Assembly (NCBI RefSeq): GCF_019801605.1
Contig: NZ_JAHVIT010000002.1
Coordinates: 62,001 to 126,000 of the forward strand
DNA from: Maritimibacter alkaliphilus
Lineage (GTDB): Bacteria; Pseudomonadota; Alphaproteobacteria; Rhodobacterales; Rhodobacteraceae
Reading direction: 5' to 3'
DNA: 64,000 nucleotides
Shown: piece by piece, positions 42,102 to 50,976 of the stretch
Numbering within the stretch: position 1 is the stretch's first letter
Layout of the letters: every line of letters starts with the position of its first letter
Position numbers and translations under genes: made by a program
The notes under the pieces: generated by a model
Told to the model about the DNA's origin: nothing
Seen by the model: only the letters and a program-made list of their open reading frames with translations
Databases searched by the model: none

Positions 42102-44357
42102 TCAGCGCAGGCCCAGGATGCCCTTCAGCACACGCTCGATGGCGTTCTCGACCTGGCCCAGCGGATTGCCCCCGCCACCACCGCCACCCGACGAACCGCC
42201 GCCGGTGGAGGCGCTCGGACGACCCTCGATGTCGCGGGCCTGTTCGGGCTGCGGGCGCAGCATCGGCAGTTCGTGGACCGGCAGGCCCTCGTGCACGCGG
42301 GCCATGGTCTCGTGCCAGATCTCGGCCGGCAGGCCCGAGCCGGTCACGCCGGAGAGCGGCGTGTTGTCGTCGTAGCCCATCCAGACCCCGGCCACGTAGT
42401 CGGCGGAGAAGCCGATGAACCACGCGTCACGGGTAGAGCTGGTGGTCCCGGTCTTGCCCGCGACCTCGCGGTCGTCCAAGGCCGCGCGACCGCCGGTGCC
42501 GCTCTTCACCACCTGGTTCATCATGTAGATCAGCTCGCGCGCGGCGGGTTCGCGGATCACCCGCTCGCCGATGCCGCCCTCGGTGACCATCAGCGGCGTG
42601 TCATCCGACTGGCGGCGCAACTCCTTGAGGCCATAGGGCGTCACCGCGGAGCCGCCGTTCAGGATGCCCGCATAGGCACCGGTCATCTCGATCAGCGTCG
42701 ATTCCGATGCGCCAAGGGCAAGCGCCGGACCGGCGGCCAGATCGCTCTGGATGCCGAAGTCAGAGGCCACCCGGCGCACCTTGTCGAGGCCCACGGCCTC
42801 GGCCACCCGCACCGCCGGAATGTTCAGCGACTTCTTCAGCGCCTCTTCGAGCGTGACGGTGCCGCGGAACTTGTGATCGTAGTTGTCCGGGCTCCACGGG
42901 CCGGAGCCGGGGATGTTGATCGTCAGCGGCTCATCCTGAACCGTGTCGTTGTAGTTGAAGCCCATCTCAAGCGCGGTGGCATAGACGAAGGGCTTGAACG
43001 ACGAACCGGTCTGGCGCAGCGCCTGCGTCGCCCGGTTGAAGACGCCCTTCACCTTGGTGTCGCGCCCGCCGACCATGGCCCGCACGGCGCCATCGGCGCT
43101 CATCACGACAATCGCGGCCTGCGCCTTGGAGCCTTCCTTCACCTTCTCGTCGAAGATGTACTTCATGGCGTCTTCGGCGGCCTTCTGGATCCGCTGATCG
43201 AGGGTGGTCTGGATCACCACGTCCTCGGTCGTCTTGCGGGTCAGGAACTCGGGGCCCGAGGACATCACCCAGTCCGCGAAGTAGCCGCCGGCCTGCCGTT
43301 CGGCGGCCTTGCTCAGCTCCGCCGGATGCGCCACGGCATTGTCCGCGGCGGAGGCCGAGAGATAGCCCTGATCCTCCATCAGCCGCACGATCACCGCCGC
43401 GCGGTTGCGCGAGCGTTCGAGGTTGTTGGTCGGGGCATAGCGCGTGGGCGCCACCAGCAGGCCCGCCAGCATCGCGGCCTCTGCCGGGGTCACGTTGGCA
43501 GCGGACTTGCCGAAGTACCGCTGGCTCGCGGCCTCGAAGCCCTGTGCGCCTTCGCCGAGGTAGACCCGGTTCATGTAGATCGTGAGGATCTCTTCCTTGG
43601 AGTAGCGCATCTCCATGCCGAGCGAGTAGACGGCCTCCTTGGCCTTGCGCCACAGGGTCGTCTCGCGGCAGTCCGCCTCGTAGGCGGTCTCGTTGGCCCA
43701 GATCTCTGGGTCATAGGGCTGGCCGAGGCAGAGCAGCTTGGCCGTCTGCTGCGTGATGGTCGAGCCACCGTGGCCCTGCAGCGGGCCGCGGCCCTCGCTG
43801 AGGTTGATCTTGATCGCGCTCGCGATGCCGCGGGGCGACACGCCCCAGTGCTTGTAGAACCGCTTGTCCTCGGTCGCGACAATGGCATTTCGCAGGTGCG
43901 GCGAAACCTCTTCCGCCGTCACGACGCCGCCGAACTGATCGCCGCGCCAGGCAAAGACCTGCCCCTCGTCGTCCAGCATGGTGACGGACCCGCGGGCGCG
44001 CCCGTCCAGCATCTCGTCCACCGGCGGCAGCGTGAGGGAGATATAAAGCGCCGAGCCGCCGATGATCAGAACAACCACCGCCGTCAGACGCCAGGTCAGC
44101 GCCCAGATGAGGCGGAGCACCCAGCCGAAGAGGCCGGTCACCGCCGCGACGATGGGATTGCGCTTGCGGGCGGGCGACTTGCGCTTGGGCGCAGGCTTGC
44201 GTGGCGCGGGCTTCCTGCCCCCGCCAGAGCCGCCTCCGGAACCGCCGCCACCCTTGCGGGGCGCGGGCCCCTTCGGCGGCTTCGATCCACGCCCTGCACC
44301 GGAGGCACCATAGCGCCGATCCGCCACAAGTGGCTTGCGTTTTCCTGATTCACTCAT
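42102..44357 (-). CDS. Class A penicillin-binding protein (PBP1A family)
   Basis: A bifunctional peptidoglycan synthase of 751 residues. A basic, glycine-rich cytoplasmic N-terminus precedes one membrane anchor (about residues 85-108). The glycosyltransferase domain has EDKRFYKHWGVSPRGI and GGSTITQQTAKLL. The transpeptidase domain has the active serine in TGSSFKPF, then KSLN and KTGTT. The C-terminal tail is Gly/Ser-rich. It acts in the periplasm on lipid II. It is a single gene with its own terminator. Confidence 0.92.
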   Translation of the reverse strand: MSESGKRKPLVADRRYGASGAGRGSKPPKGPAPRKGGGGSGGGSGGGRKPAPRKPAPKRKSPARKRNPIVAAVTGLFGWVLRLIWALTWRLTAVVVLIIGGSALYISLTLPPVDEMLDGRARGSVTMLDDEGQVFAWRGDQFGGVVTAEEVSPHLRNAIVATEDKRFYKHWGVSPRGIASAIKINLSEGRGPLQGHGGSTITQQTAKLLCLGQPYDPEIWANETAYEADCRETTLWRKAKEAVYSLGMEMRYSKEEILTIYMNRVYLGEGAQGFEAASQRYFGKSAANVTPAEAAMLAGLLVAPTRYAPTNNLERSRNRAAVIVRLMEDQGYLSASAADNAVAHPAELSKAAERQAGGYFADWVMSSGPEFLTRKTTEDVVIQTTLDQRIQKAAEDAMKYIFDEKVKEGSKAQAAIVVMSADGAVRAMVGGRDTKVKGVFNRATQALRQTGSSFKPFVYATALEMGFNYNDTVQDEPLTINIPGSGPWSPDNYDHKFRGTVTLEEALKKSLNIPAVRVAEAVGLDKVRRVASDFGIQSDLAAGPALALGASESTLIEMTGAYAGILNGGSAVTPYGLKELRRQSDDTPLMVTEGGIGERVIREPAARELIYMMNQVVKSGTGGRAALDDREVAGKTGTTSSTRDAWFIGFSADYVAGVWMGYDDNTPLSGVTGSGLPAEIWHETMARVHEGLPVHELPMLRPQPEQARDIEGRPSASTGGGSSGGGGGGGNPLGQVENAIERVLKGILGLR

Positions 44358-44620
44358 GCCTGACTGCCCGGCCTCTTATTGGGTTTGCGCCATACACTAC
44401 AGGCCCGGACAGGAAATGTAGAGCCGCACCGCAGAAAATGAAGTGTTTTTGATTTGCACGTTTTTTGGTCACAATATCAAATCTGCACAGAAATCACGCA
44501 CAGGGCCGCGAAAATGCCTGCCAAACACCCACCTCAAACTTCCTGAATCCGCTGGCACCCGGCTTAGTGACCCCTGCAATCAGGCGCGGGAGAGCGCCCG
44601 CGAGAAGGAAGGGGATCACA

Positions 44621-44959
44621 GTGAAACTGATCATTGCGACAATCAAGCCGTTCAAGCTGGAGGAGGTCCGCGAGGCGCTGACCGAGATCGGCGTCCGCGG
44701 CATGATGGTTACGGAAATCAAGGGGTTCGGCTCGCAGTCCGGCCATACGGAAATCTACCGTGGTGCGGAATACGCGGTGAACTTCGTTCCCAAGATCAAG
44801 CTCGAGATCGCGGTCAGCGCGGCAATGGCGGATCAGGTCGTCGAGACCATCACCAACACGGCCAAGACCGGGAAAATCGGCGACGGCAAGATCTTCGTGC
44901 TGGATATCCAACAGGCGGTCCGCGTCCGGACCGGCGAAACCAACGCAGACGCGCTCTGA
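44621..44959 (+). CDS. glnK: Nitrogen regulatory protein P-II (GlnK)
   Basis: A 112-residue P-II signal protein that senses 2-oxoglutarate, ATP/ADP and glutamine state and binds AmtB. The start KLIIATIKPFKLEEVREAL and the T-loop GAEYAVNFVPKIKLE with its uridylylated tyrosine are intact. The start is GTG with AAGGAAGGGG upstream; the longer open frame before it is not conserved. It lies 24 bases before amtB. Two TGCAC repeats about 30 bases apart (44455, 44484) in the A+T-rich leader may be part of nitrogen control. Confidence 0.92.
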   Translation: MKLIIATIKPFKLEEVREALTEIGVRGMMVTEIKGFGSQSGHTEIYRGAEYAVNFVPKIKLEIAVSAAMADQVVETITNTAKTGKIGDGKIFVLDIQQAVRVRTGETNADAL

Positions 44960-44983
44960 ACCGCGGGACAGGGGAATAAGGAA

Positions 44984-46327
44984 ATGCAAATGAAATCGTG
45001 GACCAAACTTGGCCTGGCGGCCGCGCTGATCGCAGCGCCGAGCCTCGGCCTCGCCCAGGAAGAGGGCCCGGTGGCCGGGGTGAACGCCTCGACCGATACC
45101 GTCTTCATCCTCAACTCGCTGCTGTTCCTCGTCGGCGGCTTCCTCGTGTTCTGGATGGCTGCGGGCTTCGCCATGCTCGAAGCCGGCCTCGTGCGCTCCA
45201 AGAACGTCACCATGCAGCTGATGAAGAACGTCGCGCTCTTCTCCCTGGCCGCGATCTTCTACTACCTGATCGGCTACAACCTGATGTACCCGCTCGGCAC
45301 CTGGTCCATTGACGGCGTGCTGTCCGGCGTCTGGGGCCCCGGCGTCCTCGAAGCTGTCGGCGTGACCGCCGATGCCGCGGACGACTATGGCTATGCCTCC
45401 ACCGGCTCGGACTTCTTCTTCCAGCTGATGTTCTGCGCCACCACCGCGTCGATCGTCTCGGGGACCCTCGCCGAGCGCATCAAGCTGTGGCCCTTCCTGA
45501 TCTTCACGATCGTCCTGACCGCGGTCATCTACCCGCTGCAGGCCTCGTGGAAATGGGGCGGCGGCTTCCTCGACGAAGCAGGCTTCCTCGACTTCGCCGG
45601 CTCGACCGTCGTGCACTCCGTGGGTGGCTGGGCCGCTCTGACCGGTGCCCTGATCCTCGGCCCGCGTATCGGCAAGTTCAAGGACGGCCGCACCGTTCCG
45701 ATGCCCGGTTCGAACCTGACCCTCGCCACGCTGGGGACGTTCATCCTGTGGCTCGGCTGGTTCGGCTTCAACGGCGGCTCGCAGCTGGCCATGGGCACCG
45801 TGGGTGACGTCGCCGACGTGTCGCGCATCTTCGCCAACACCAACACCGCAGCTGCCGGTGGCGCCATCGCCGCCTTGGTCCTGACCCAGCTGATGTACAA
45901 GAAGCCCGACCTCACCATGGTGCTGAACGGCGCCCTGGCCGGCTTGGTCTCGATCACCGCCGAACCGCTGACCCCGACCCTGGGTTCGGCCACCATCATC
46001 GGCATGATCGGCGGCATCATCGTGGTCCTGACCGTTCCGCTGCTCGACAAGATGAAGATCGACGATGTCGTCGGCGCGATCCCGGTGCACCTCGTCTGCG
46101 GCATCTGGGGCACCATCGCGGTGGTCTTCACCAACCCCGACGCCTCGCTGGGCACCCAGCTCTACTCGATCGTCGTGGTGGGCATCTTCACCGTCGTCGC
46201 CTCGGGCGTGGTCTGGTTCATCCTGAACATGATCATGGGCCTGCGCGTCTCGGAAGAAGACGAAGTCACCGGCCTCGACATGGCGGAACTGGGCATGGAA
46301 GCCTACCCCGAGTTCTCGAAAGGCTGA
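44984..46327 (+). CDS. amtB: Ammonium transporter
   Basis: An inner-membrane ammonium channel of 447 residues with a signal peptide ending LAQ and eleven membrane segments. Family landmarks are FWMAAGFAMLEAGLVRSKN near the N-terminus, DFAGSTVVHSVGGWAAL with a pore histidine, and the late HLVCGIWGTIAV. Paired with glnK, which blocks the channel when nitrogen is sufficient. A perfect terminator follows. Confidence 0.94.
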   Translation: MQMKSWTKLGLAAALIAAPSLGLAQEEGPVAGVNASTDTVFILNSLLFLVGGFLVFWMAAGFAMLEAGLVRSKNVTMQLMKNVALFSLAAIFYYLIGYNLMYPLGTWSIDGVLSGVWGPGVLEAVGVTADAADDYGYASTGSDFFFQLMFCATTASIVSGTLAERIKLWPFLIFTIVLTAVIYPLQASWKWGGGFLDEAGFLDFAGSTVVHSVGGWAALTGALILGPRIGKFKDGRTVPMPGSNLTLATLGTFILWLGWFGFNGGSQLAMGTVGDVADVSRIFANTNTAAAGGAIAALVLTQLMYKKPDLTMVLNGALAGLVSITAEPLTPTLGSATIIGMIGGIIVVLTVPLLDKMKIDDVVGAIPVHLVCGIWGTIAVVFTNPDASLGTQLYSIVVVGIFTVVASGVVWFILNMIMGLRVSEEDEVTGLDMAELGMEAYPEFSKG

Positions 46328-46361
46328 GCTTCTCCTTCCGCTACAGCCTAGAGTAAGACCT

Positions 46362-46388
46362 GCCCGGGCGTTCGCGCCCGGGCTTTTT
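46362..46388 (+). terminator. Rho-independent terminator after amtB
   Basis: GCCCGGGCG, a TTCG tetraloop, and CGCCCGGGC are followed by TTTTT: a textbook terminator 34 bases after the amtB stop. Confidence 0.95.
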
Positions 46389-46399
46389 CGTGCCCGCCC

Positions 46400-46425
46400 G
46401 CTTCATCTTTCCGGAAATACTCACG
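46400..46425 (-). repeat. Partial structured repeat: tail module only
   Basis: On the minus strand CGTGAGTATTTCCGGAAAG is followed by ATGAAG, matching the tail of copy 1. No G-rich head is present. Confidence 0.5.
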
Positions 46426-46482
46426 CCCGCGCCTGCCCCCCGCGCTCCGGCGCGGGAGCCGCGCAGACGGACAGTCACTCCC

Positions 46483-46527
46483 CCGGAATTTTCAAAAATT
46501 CCGGACCGGAAAATTCGAATTTTCCGG
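46483..46527. repeat. A+T-rich palindrome pair (CCGGAATTTT type)
   Basis: At 46483-46504 CCGGAATTTT, CA, then its reverse complement. At 46506-46527 CCGGAAAATTC followed directly by its reverse complement. The second shares its core with 4257-4282. It lies in the amtB/rhodanese convergent gap, close to a further pair at 46573-46618. Confidence 0.85.
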
Positions 46528-46572
46528 GATGCCCCGCGGACCGGCTGCCATTACGCCAGACAAGACGGGGGC

Positions 46573-46618
46573 AAAATTCTTCGAAGATTTTTCCCAAGAA
46601 TTTTCGAAAATTCTTGGG
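46573..46618. repeat. A+T-rich palindrome array (GAATTTTC family), copy 2
   Basis: At 46573-46591 AAAATTCTTC meets GAAGATTTT with one mismatch. At 46593-46618 CCCAAGAATTTTC is followed by its exact reverse complement, a perfect 26-base palindrome. The arms are the same as at 1921-1966 but in the opposite order. Confidence 0.85.
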
Positions 46619-46698
46619 CACGCGCCATCGAGGTCGCGCGATTGGCAAGGGATTGGCAAGGGCGCTGCAGCCGCGCCCCTGCCCGGCTCGTCAGACCC

Positions 46699-47079
46699 TC
46701 AGCTTGCCGGGACGCGTTTCGGCGCCCCTGTCGCCATGTCAGTCCCCATGTAGGGCTGGCCTGCCGCCTTCCACGCCCCGAAGCCGCCGTCCATATGGGC
46801 GATCCGGTCGAAGCCCGCCGCGAGCGCCGCCTGCGCCATCTTGCCGGACCGCACGCCCGAGCCGCAGTGCAGCACGATCCGTTTCTCGCCCTGCCCCGGC
46901 AGCTTCGTCGCGTCGAAGAAGGCCATCGGCATCAGCAGCGCGCCCTCGATATGCTCGAACATGTATTCTTGCGGCGTGCGCACGTCGATCAGCACGATCT
47001 CGTTGGCCTTCAGGGCCGCGGCGACCTCCGCCACGTCCCAGGTTTCGACCGTCGCGCCGTTGATCTCTTCCGTCTTCAT
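46699..47079 (-). CDS. Rhodanese-like sulfurtransferase
   Basis: A single-domain rhodanese of 126 residues. LIDVRTPQEYMFEHIEGALL precedes the active cysteine in VLHCGSGVRSGKMAQ, and HMDGGFGAWKAAGQP closes the fold. It moves sulfane sulfur between thiols. It lies 26 bases after the persulfide-dioxygenase-like gene in the same direction, so both likely act in sulfide and persulfide handling. Confidence 0.85.
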   Translation of the reverse strand: MKTEEINGATVETWDVAEVAAALKANEIVLIDVRTPQEYMFEHIEGALLMPMAFFDATKLPGQGEKRIVLHCGSGVRSGKMAQAALAAGFDRIAHMDGGFGAWKAAGQPYMGTDMATGAPKRVPAS

Positions 47080-47105
47080 GTCGTCTCCGTTCTTGAATGT
47101 CGGTC

Positions 47106-47999
47106 TCAGAACCGGTTGGCCGGTATCTTGAAGTAGCTGCGTCCGTCCGCCTCCGGCGGCGGCAGCCGGCCGGCGCGCAGGTTCACCTGCAGCGCGTAGA
47201 GCATCCGGTCGGGCAGCGGCAGCGTCGCGTCGCGCTCCTCCCGCAGGGCGATGAAATCCTCGCGGCTCTTGCCGGCGATATGGGGGTTCTGCGCCCTGTG
47301 CTCCGCCACCGTCGCCTCCCACGCCGGGTCCTCGCGGTTACCGACGGGGGGATAATCGTGGCCGATGAACAGCCGCGTCTCCTCCGGCAGGGAGAGAATC
47401 GCCTGGATCGAGTCCCAGAGCATCGCGGCAGAGCCCCCGGGGAAATCCGCGCGGGACGAGCCCACATCGGCCTGCATCAGCGTGTCATGGACAAAGGCCG
47501 CATCCCCGATCACGTAGGTGACCGACCCCAGCGTATGCCCGGGCGACAGCATCACCCGGATCTCCAGCCCGCCGAAGGTCAGCGTCGCGCCATCCTCCAG
47601 CAGGTGATCGAAGTCGCGCGCCACGTCGAAGGCCTCCGGAAGGTGGTAGATCCCGCGCCAGAGCTCCGCGATCTCGGCCACCTTGGCGCCGATTCCGTTC
47701 GGCGCGCCGGTCTGCGCCTTCAGCCAGGCCGAGGCCATGAGGTGATCCGCGTGGGGGTGGGTGTCCAGCACGTAGGCGACCTCCAGCCCCTCGGCCCGCA
47801 CGAAGTCGAGGATCTCCTGCGCCGCGGTGAAGCCGGTGCCGGCAGACCGCGTGTCGAAATCCTGCACCACGTCGATCAGCACGCAGGTCTTCGTGCCGTC
47901 GTCGATCGCGACGTATTGCGCCGAACCGCTCGGCTTGTCGTAGAACCCGACGACCCGGGGCGATCCCGGCCCGCGCGAGGGGCTTTGCCTTGTGAACAT
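47106..47999 (-). CDS. MBL-fold hydrolase, persulfide dioxygenase (ETHE1/Blh)-like
   Basis: A metallo-beta-lactamase-fold protein of 297 residues. The metal motif is THPHADHL, followed by SPGHTLGSVTYV and FIGHDYPP. This spacing and the rhodanese neighbour fit persulfide dioxygenases, which oxidise glutathione persulfide to sulfite. The ATG at 47999 is preferred over 48023 because AGGAGG lies at ideal spacing. Such operons are often under BigR/SqrR control; the A+T-rich stretch at 48023-48052 could be the operator but is only weakly symmetric. Confidence 0.82.
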   Translation of the reverse strand: MFTRQSPSRGPGSPRVVGFYDKPSGSAQYVAIDDGTKTCVLIDVVQDFDTRSAGTGFTAAQEILDFVRAEGLEVAYVLDTHPHADHLMASAWLKAQTGAPNGIGAKVAEIAELWRGIYHLPEAFDVARDFDHLLEDGATLTFGGLEIRVMLSPGHTLGSVTYVIGDAAFVHDTLMQADVGSSRADFPGGSAAMLWDSIQAILSLPEETRLFIGHDYPPVGNREDPAWEATVAEHRAQNPHIAGKSREDFIALREERDATLPLPDRMLYALQVNLRAGRLPPPEADGRSYFKIPANRF

Positions 48000-48199
48000 C
48001 CGTATCCTCCTTTCGAAACTCATATTCAGATAGCCTTATGTAATAAGATGCCAAGGCCTCGGCTGCCCAAAACCACCCCGAATCCCCGCCCGGGGGCGCG
48101 ACGAAACGCTGCCGCGGCGTGAGGCGCATAACAGGCGGATTGCCGGAGCGGGCCGCCCGTGGTTAGCCTGAGGAAAAGACCGGAAGCGGGGACAGTTGC

Positions 48200-49420
48200 A
48201 TGTACGATTTGGCGGCCATCGGGGCCTGGTTGGAATTCGCGGTTCGCTGGGTCCACGTGATCACGGCAATCGCCTGGATCGGGTCGTCCTTCTACTTCAT
48301 CGCCCTCGACCTCGGGCTGCACCGGGACCGCAACCTTGCCTCCGGCGCGGATGGCGAGGAATGGCAGGTCCACGGTGGCGGCTTCTACCATATCCAGAAG
48401 TACCTGGTGGCGCCTGCGCAGATGCCCGGCGACCTGATCTGGTTCAAATGGGAAAGCTACGCCACATGGCTCTCGGGCTTCGCGATGCTGTTCCTGGTCT
48501 ACTACCTGGGCGCGGAGTTCTACCTGATCGACCCGGGTGTCGCGGACCTGGCCCCGTGGCAGGCGATCGCGATCTCGCTCGTCTCGCTGGCCGGCGGCTG
48601 GCTGGCCTATGACTGGATCTGCAAATCGAAGTTCGGCGACGACAACACCCGGCTGATGGTCTTCCTCTACGTGATCCTCGTGGCGCTCAGCTACTTCTAC
48701 ACCTCGGTCTTCTCGGGGCGGGCGGCGCTGATCCACCTCGGCGCCTTCACCGCGACGATCATGTCGGCCAACGTCTTCTTCATCATCATTCCGAACCAGA
48801 AGATCGTGGTCGAGGACCTGAAGGCGGGCCGCAAGCCCGATCCGAAGTACGGCAAGATCGCCAAGCAGCGCTCGACCCATAACAACTACCTGACGCTGCC
48901 CGTGCTCTTCATGATGCTGTCGAACCACTACCCGCTGGCCTTCGCGAGCCAGTACAACTGGATCATCGCCAGCCTCGTCTTCCTCATGGGCGTGACGATC
49001 CGGCATTATTTCAACACGATCCACGCGCGGAAGGGCAATCCGCGCTGGACCTGGCTGGCGACGGCGGTGCTCTTCGTGATCATCATGTGGCTCTCCACCG
49101 CGCCGCTGTTCCGCGCGGAGGAGCCGGAGGAGGCCAGCGGCGCCGCGCTGCGCTATGCGCAGGCCGAACATTTCGACGCGGTCACCGATATCGTCATGGG
49201 CCGCTGCTCCATGTGCCATGCCGCAGAGCCGGCCTGGGACGGGCTGCTCTGGCCGCCCAAGGGCGTGCGGCTTGAGACCCCGAACCAGATCGCGCGCAAC
49301 GCCCATGCGATCTACCTTCAGGCCGGGCTTGGCCACGCGATGCCGCCCGCCAACCTCTCCTTCATCGAGCCGGAGGAGCGCCAGCTGATCATGGCGTGGT
49401 ACAAGGCCGCCAACGACTGA
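48200..49420 (+). CDS. puuD: Urate hydroxylase PuuD (membrane urate oxidase with cytochrome c domain)
   Basis: A 406-residue protein with an N-terminal membrane domain of about eight segments (AVRWVHVITAIAWIGSSFYF, HGGGFYHIQKYLVAP) and a C-terminal periplasmic cytochrome c domain with heme motif CSMCH and a late methionine in GHAMPP. This layout is that of PuuD, which oxidises urate to 5-hydroxyisourate and passes electrons to the respiratory chain. No other purine-degradation genes are beside it here. Confidence 0.9.
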   Translation: MYDLAAIGAWLEFAVRWVHVITAIAWIGSSFYFIALDLGLHRDRNLASGADGEEWQVHGGGFYHIQKYLVAPAQMPGDLIWFKWESYATWLSGFAMLFLVYYLGAEFYLIDPGVADLAPWQAIAISLVSLAGGWLAYDWICKSKFGDDNTRLMVFLYVILVALSYFYTSVFSGRAALIHLGAFTATIMSANVFFIIIPNQKIVVEDLKAGRKPDPKYGKIAKQRSTHNNYLTLPVLFMMLSNHYPLAFASQYNWIIASLVFLMGVTIRHYFNTIHARKGNPRWTWLATAVLFVIIMWLSTAPLFRAEEPEEASGAALRYAQAEHFDAVTDIVMGRCSMCHAAEPAWDGLLWPPKGVRLETPNQIARNAHAIYLQAGLGHAMPPANLSFIEPEERQLIMAWYKAAND

Positions 49421-49465
49421 GCCGCGCCTTGGGGGCTCAACCTTCGGCCGGGGCGCGGGCTGTGC

Positions 49466-49500
49466 GGGGGTGCAGATGAGTATTTTGGGAAAGATGAAAG
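49466..49500 (+). repeat. Partial structured repeat: tail module only
   Basis: GGGGGTGCAGATGAGTATTT is followed by TGGGAAAGATGAAAG, matching the repeat tail with a shortened head. It ends seven bases before the candidate rpoE promoter. Confidence 0.5.
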
Positions 49501-49506
49501 CGGGAG

Positions 49507-49536
49507 TGATCCGCTTCGCGCCGCGTCCCGTACATT
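49507..49536 (+). promoter_or_regulatory. Candidate sigma-E promoter of rpoE-chrR
   Basis: TGATCC at 49507-49512 and CGTACATT at 49529-49536 have 16 bases between TGATCC and CGTA, the layout I recall for Rhodobacter sphaeroides sigma-E promoters. It lies about 75 bases before the chosen rpoE ATG, so rpoE would be self-activated. The same pattern recurs at 54350-54379. Confidence 0.6.
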
Positions 49537-49609
49537 GGATATGTTGCTTGATGCGCGATCAGAGAATGAGCCCTTGCAACCTGCCCTGCGGGCGGGTCTT
49601 CATGGGCGC

Positions 49610-50176
49610 ATGACGACCGGTGCGAAGACAGGCGTGACCAAGCCCCATCGGGACTGGGTCACTGAAATGCGGGCGATCCGCGATCATGGGGACCGGGCGG
49701 CCTTTGCCGCGCTCTTTGCCCATTTCGCCCCGCGGGTGAAGGCCTTCCTGATCAAGGGGGGCGCCGAACCTGCGGTCGCCGAGGATTGCGCGCAGGACGT
49801 GCTTGTCACGGTCTGGCGCAAGGCGGCGATGTACGATCCGTCGCGGGCCTCCGTCGCCACCTGGATCTTCACGATCGCCCGGAATCGCCGCATCGACATC
49901 GCCCGCAAGGAGCGCAGGCCGGAGCCGGAGGACCTCGGATGGGGTCCGGAGGCCGATCCCGAGCCTGACGACGTGCTGGGGCTGCAACAGGAAAGTGAGA
50001 AGCTGGGCCGGGCCATGGCGGCGCTGCCCGAGAAACAGAGGCGACTGATCGAACAGGCCTATTTCGGCGACCTGTCCCACCGCGAAATCGCGGAGGCGAC
50101 GGGGCTGCCGCTCGGCACGATCAAGTCGCGTATCCGGCTGGCGCTGGACCGCTTGCGCCACGCCATGGGGTCATGA
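49610..50176 (+). CDS. rpoE: ECF sigma factor RpoE (sigma-E, singlet-oxygen response)
   Basis: An ECF-type sigma factor of 188 residues. Region 2 includes CAQDVLVTVWRKA and ATWIFTIARNRRID; region 4 is LPEKQRRLIEQAYFGDLSHREIA followed by GLPLGTIKSRIRLAL. It is followed after nine bases by chrR, the zinc anti-sigma factor, as in Rhodobacter sphaeroides. The ATG at 49610 is chosen because a more upstream TTG (49535) would lie in the promoter -10 element. It is released from ChrR by singlet oxygen. Confidence 0.9.
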   Translation: MTTGAKTGVTKPHRDWVTEMRAIRDHGDRAAFAALFAHFAPRVKAFLIKGGAEPAVAEDCAQDVLVTVWRKAAMYDPSRASVATWIFTIARNRRIDIARKERRPEPEDLGWGPEADPEPDDVLGLQQESEKLGRAMAALPEKQRRLIEQAYFGDLSHREIAEATGLPLGTIKSRIRLALDRLRHAMGS

Positions 50177-50185
50177 GGTAGCCAG

Positions 50186-50839
50186 ATGGGGATCAAGCAT
50201 CACCTGACCGAGAGCCTGCTGATGGGCTATGCCGCGGGCACCCTGCCCGAGGCGTTTTCGCTTGTCGTCGCGACACATGTGTCGATGTGCGACGACTGCC
50301 GCGCCCGGCTCGAGGCACTGGAGTCGCTGGGCGGCGCCGTGCTGGAAGCGCAGGGCGCGGAGGGCGCGGGTGTCTCGGCCATGGAGGCGGGCGCGCTCGA
50401 CGCCGTGCTCGCGCGGCTCGACACGGCCCCTGAGCCGCGGATGCCGCGCTCTAGGGCCGGCAGCCTGCCCGCGCCTGTGCGCGATTACATCGGGGGCGAC
50501 GTGGACGACATCCGCTGGCGACCCGTCGGCATGGGCGTGAAACAGGCGATCCTGCCGACGTCGAAAAGCGCCTCGGCCCGGCTGCTCTACATTCCCGCCG
50601 GCGCGGCGATGCCCGATCACGGCCACCGGGGGATGGAGCTGACGCTGGTGCTGCGGGGTGCCTTCACCGACGAGGACGACCGCTTCGGCCCCGGCGACGT
50701 GGAAGTGGCCGACGAGGAGTTGAACCACACGCCCGTCGCGGACATCGGCGAGGATTGCATCTGCCTCGCCGCCACCGATGCGCCGCTGCGGTTCAATTCG
50801 TGGCTGCCGCGGCTGGCGCAACCGTTCTTCAAGATCTGA
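50186..50839 (+). CDS. chrR: Zinc-binding anti-sigma factor ChrR
   Basis: A 217-residue anti-sigma factor. The N-terminal zinc domain has His6, His31, Cys35 and Cys38 (HVSMCDDC) in the positions known for R. sphaeroides ChrR. The C-terminal cupin domain has the second metal site in PDHGHRGMELTL plus a later histidine in ELNHTPV. It holds RpoE inactive and releases it under singlet oxygen. A terminator follows. Confidence 0.93.
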   Translation: MGIKHHLTESLLMGYAAGTLPEAFSLVVATHVSMCDDCRARLEALESLGGAVLEAQGAEGAGVSAMEAGALDAVLARLDTAPEPRMPRSRAGSLPAPVRDYIGGDVDDIRWRPVGMGVKQAILPTSKSASARLLYIPAGAAMPDHGHRGMELTLVLRGAFTDEDDRFGPGDVEVADEELNHTPVADIGEDCICLAATDAPLRFNSWLPRLAQPFFKI

Positions 50840-50907
50840 CGGGGTCACTCTGGCACATTTGCCGTGCCAGAGCTGGATCACGAAGCGCCACTGCCCGCTG
50901 ATACCAA

Positions 50908-50938
50908 GACGCCCGCATCAGCCGATGCGGGCGTTCTT
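50908..50938 (+). terminator. Hairpin terminator between chrR and rmuC
   Basis: AAGACGCCCGCATC, loop AGCC, then GATGCGGGCGTTCTT: a long stem with A and T flanks. It works in both directions and serves the convergent chrR and rmuC. Confidence 0.85.
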
Positions 50939-50976
50939 GCATATCCGGGTCGGCCACCGGGCGATGCTGCCCGCGC

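Noticed and set aside
48023-48052. Possible BigR/SqrR operator before the persulfide-dioxygenase-like gene
   Set aside because: The stretch is A+T-rich and well placed, but only ATT/AAT at the ends and one base pair near the centre are symmetric, too little to call a site.
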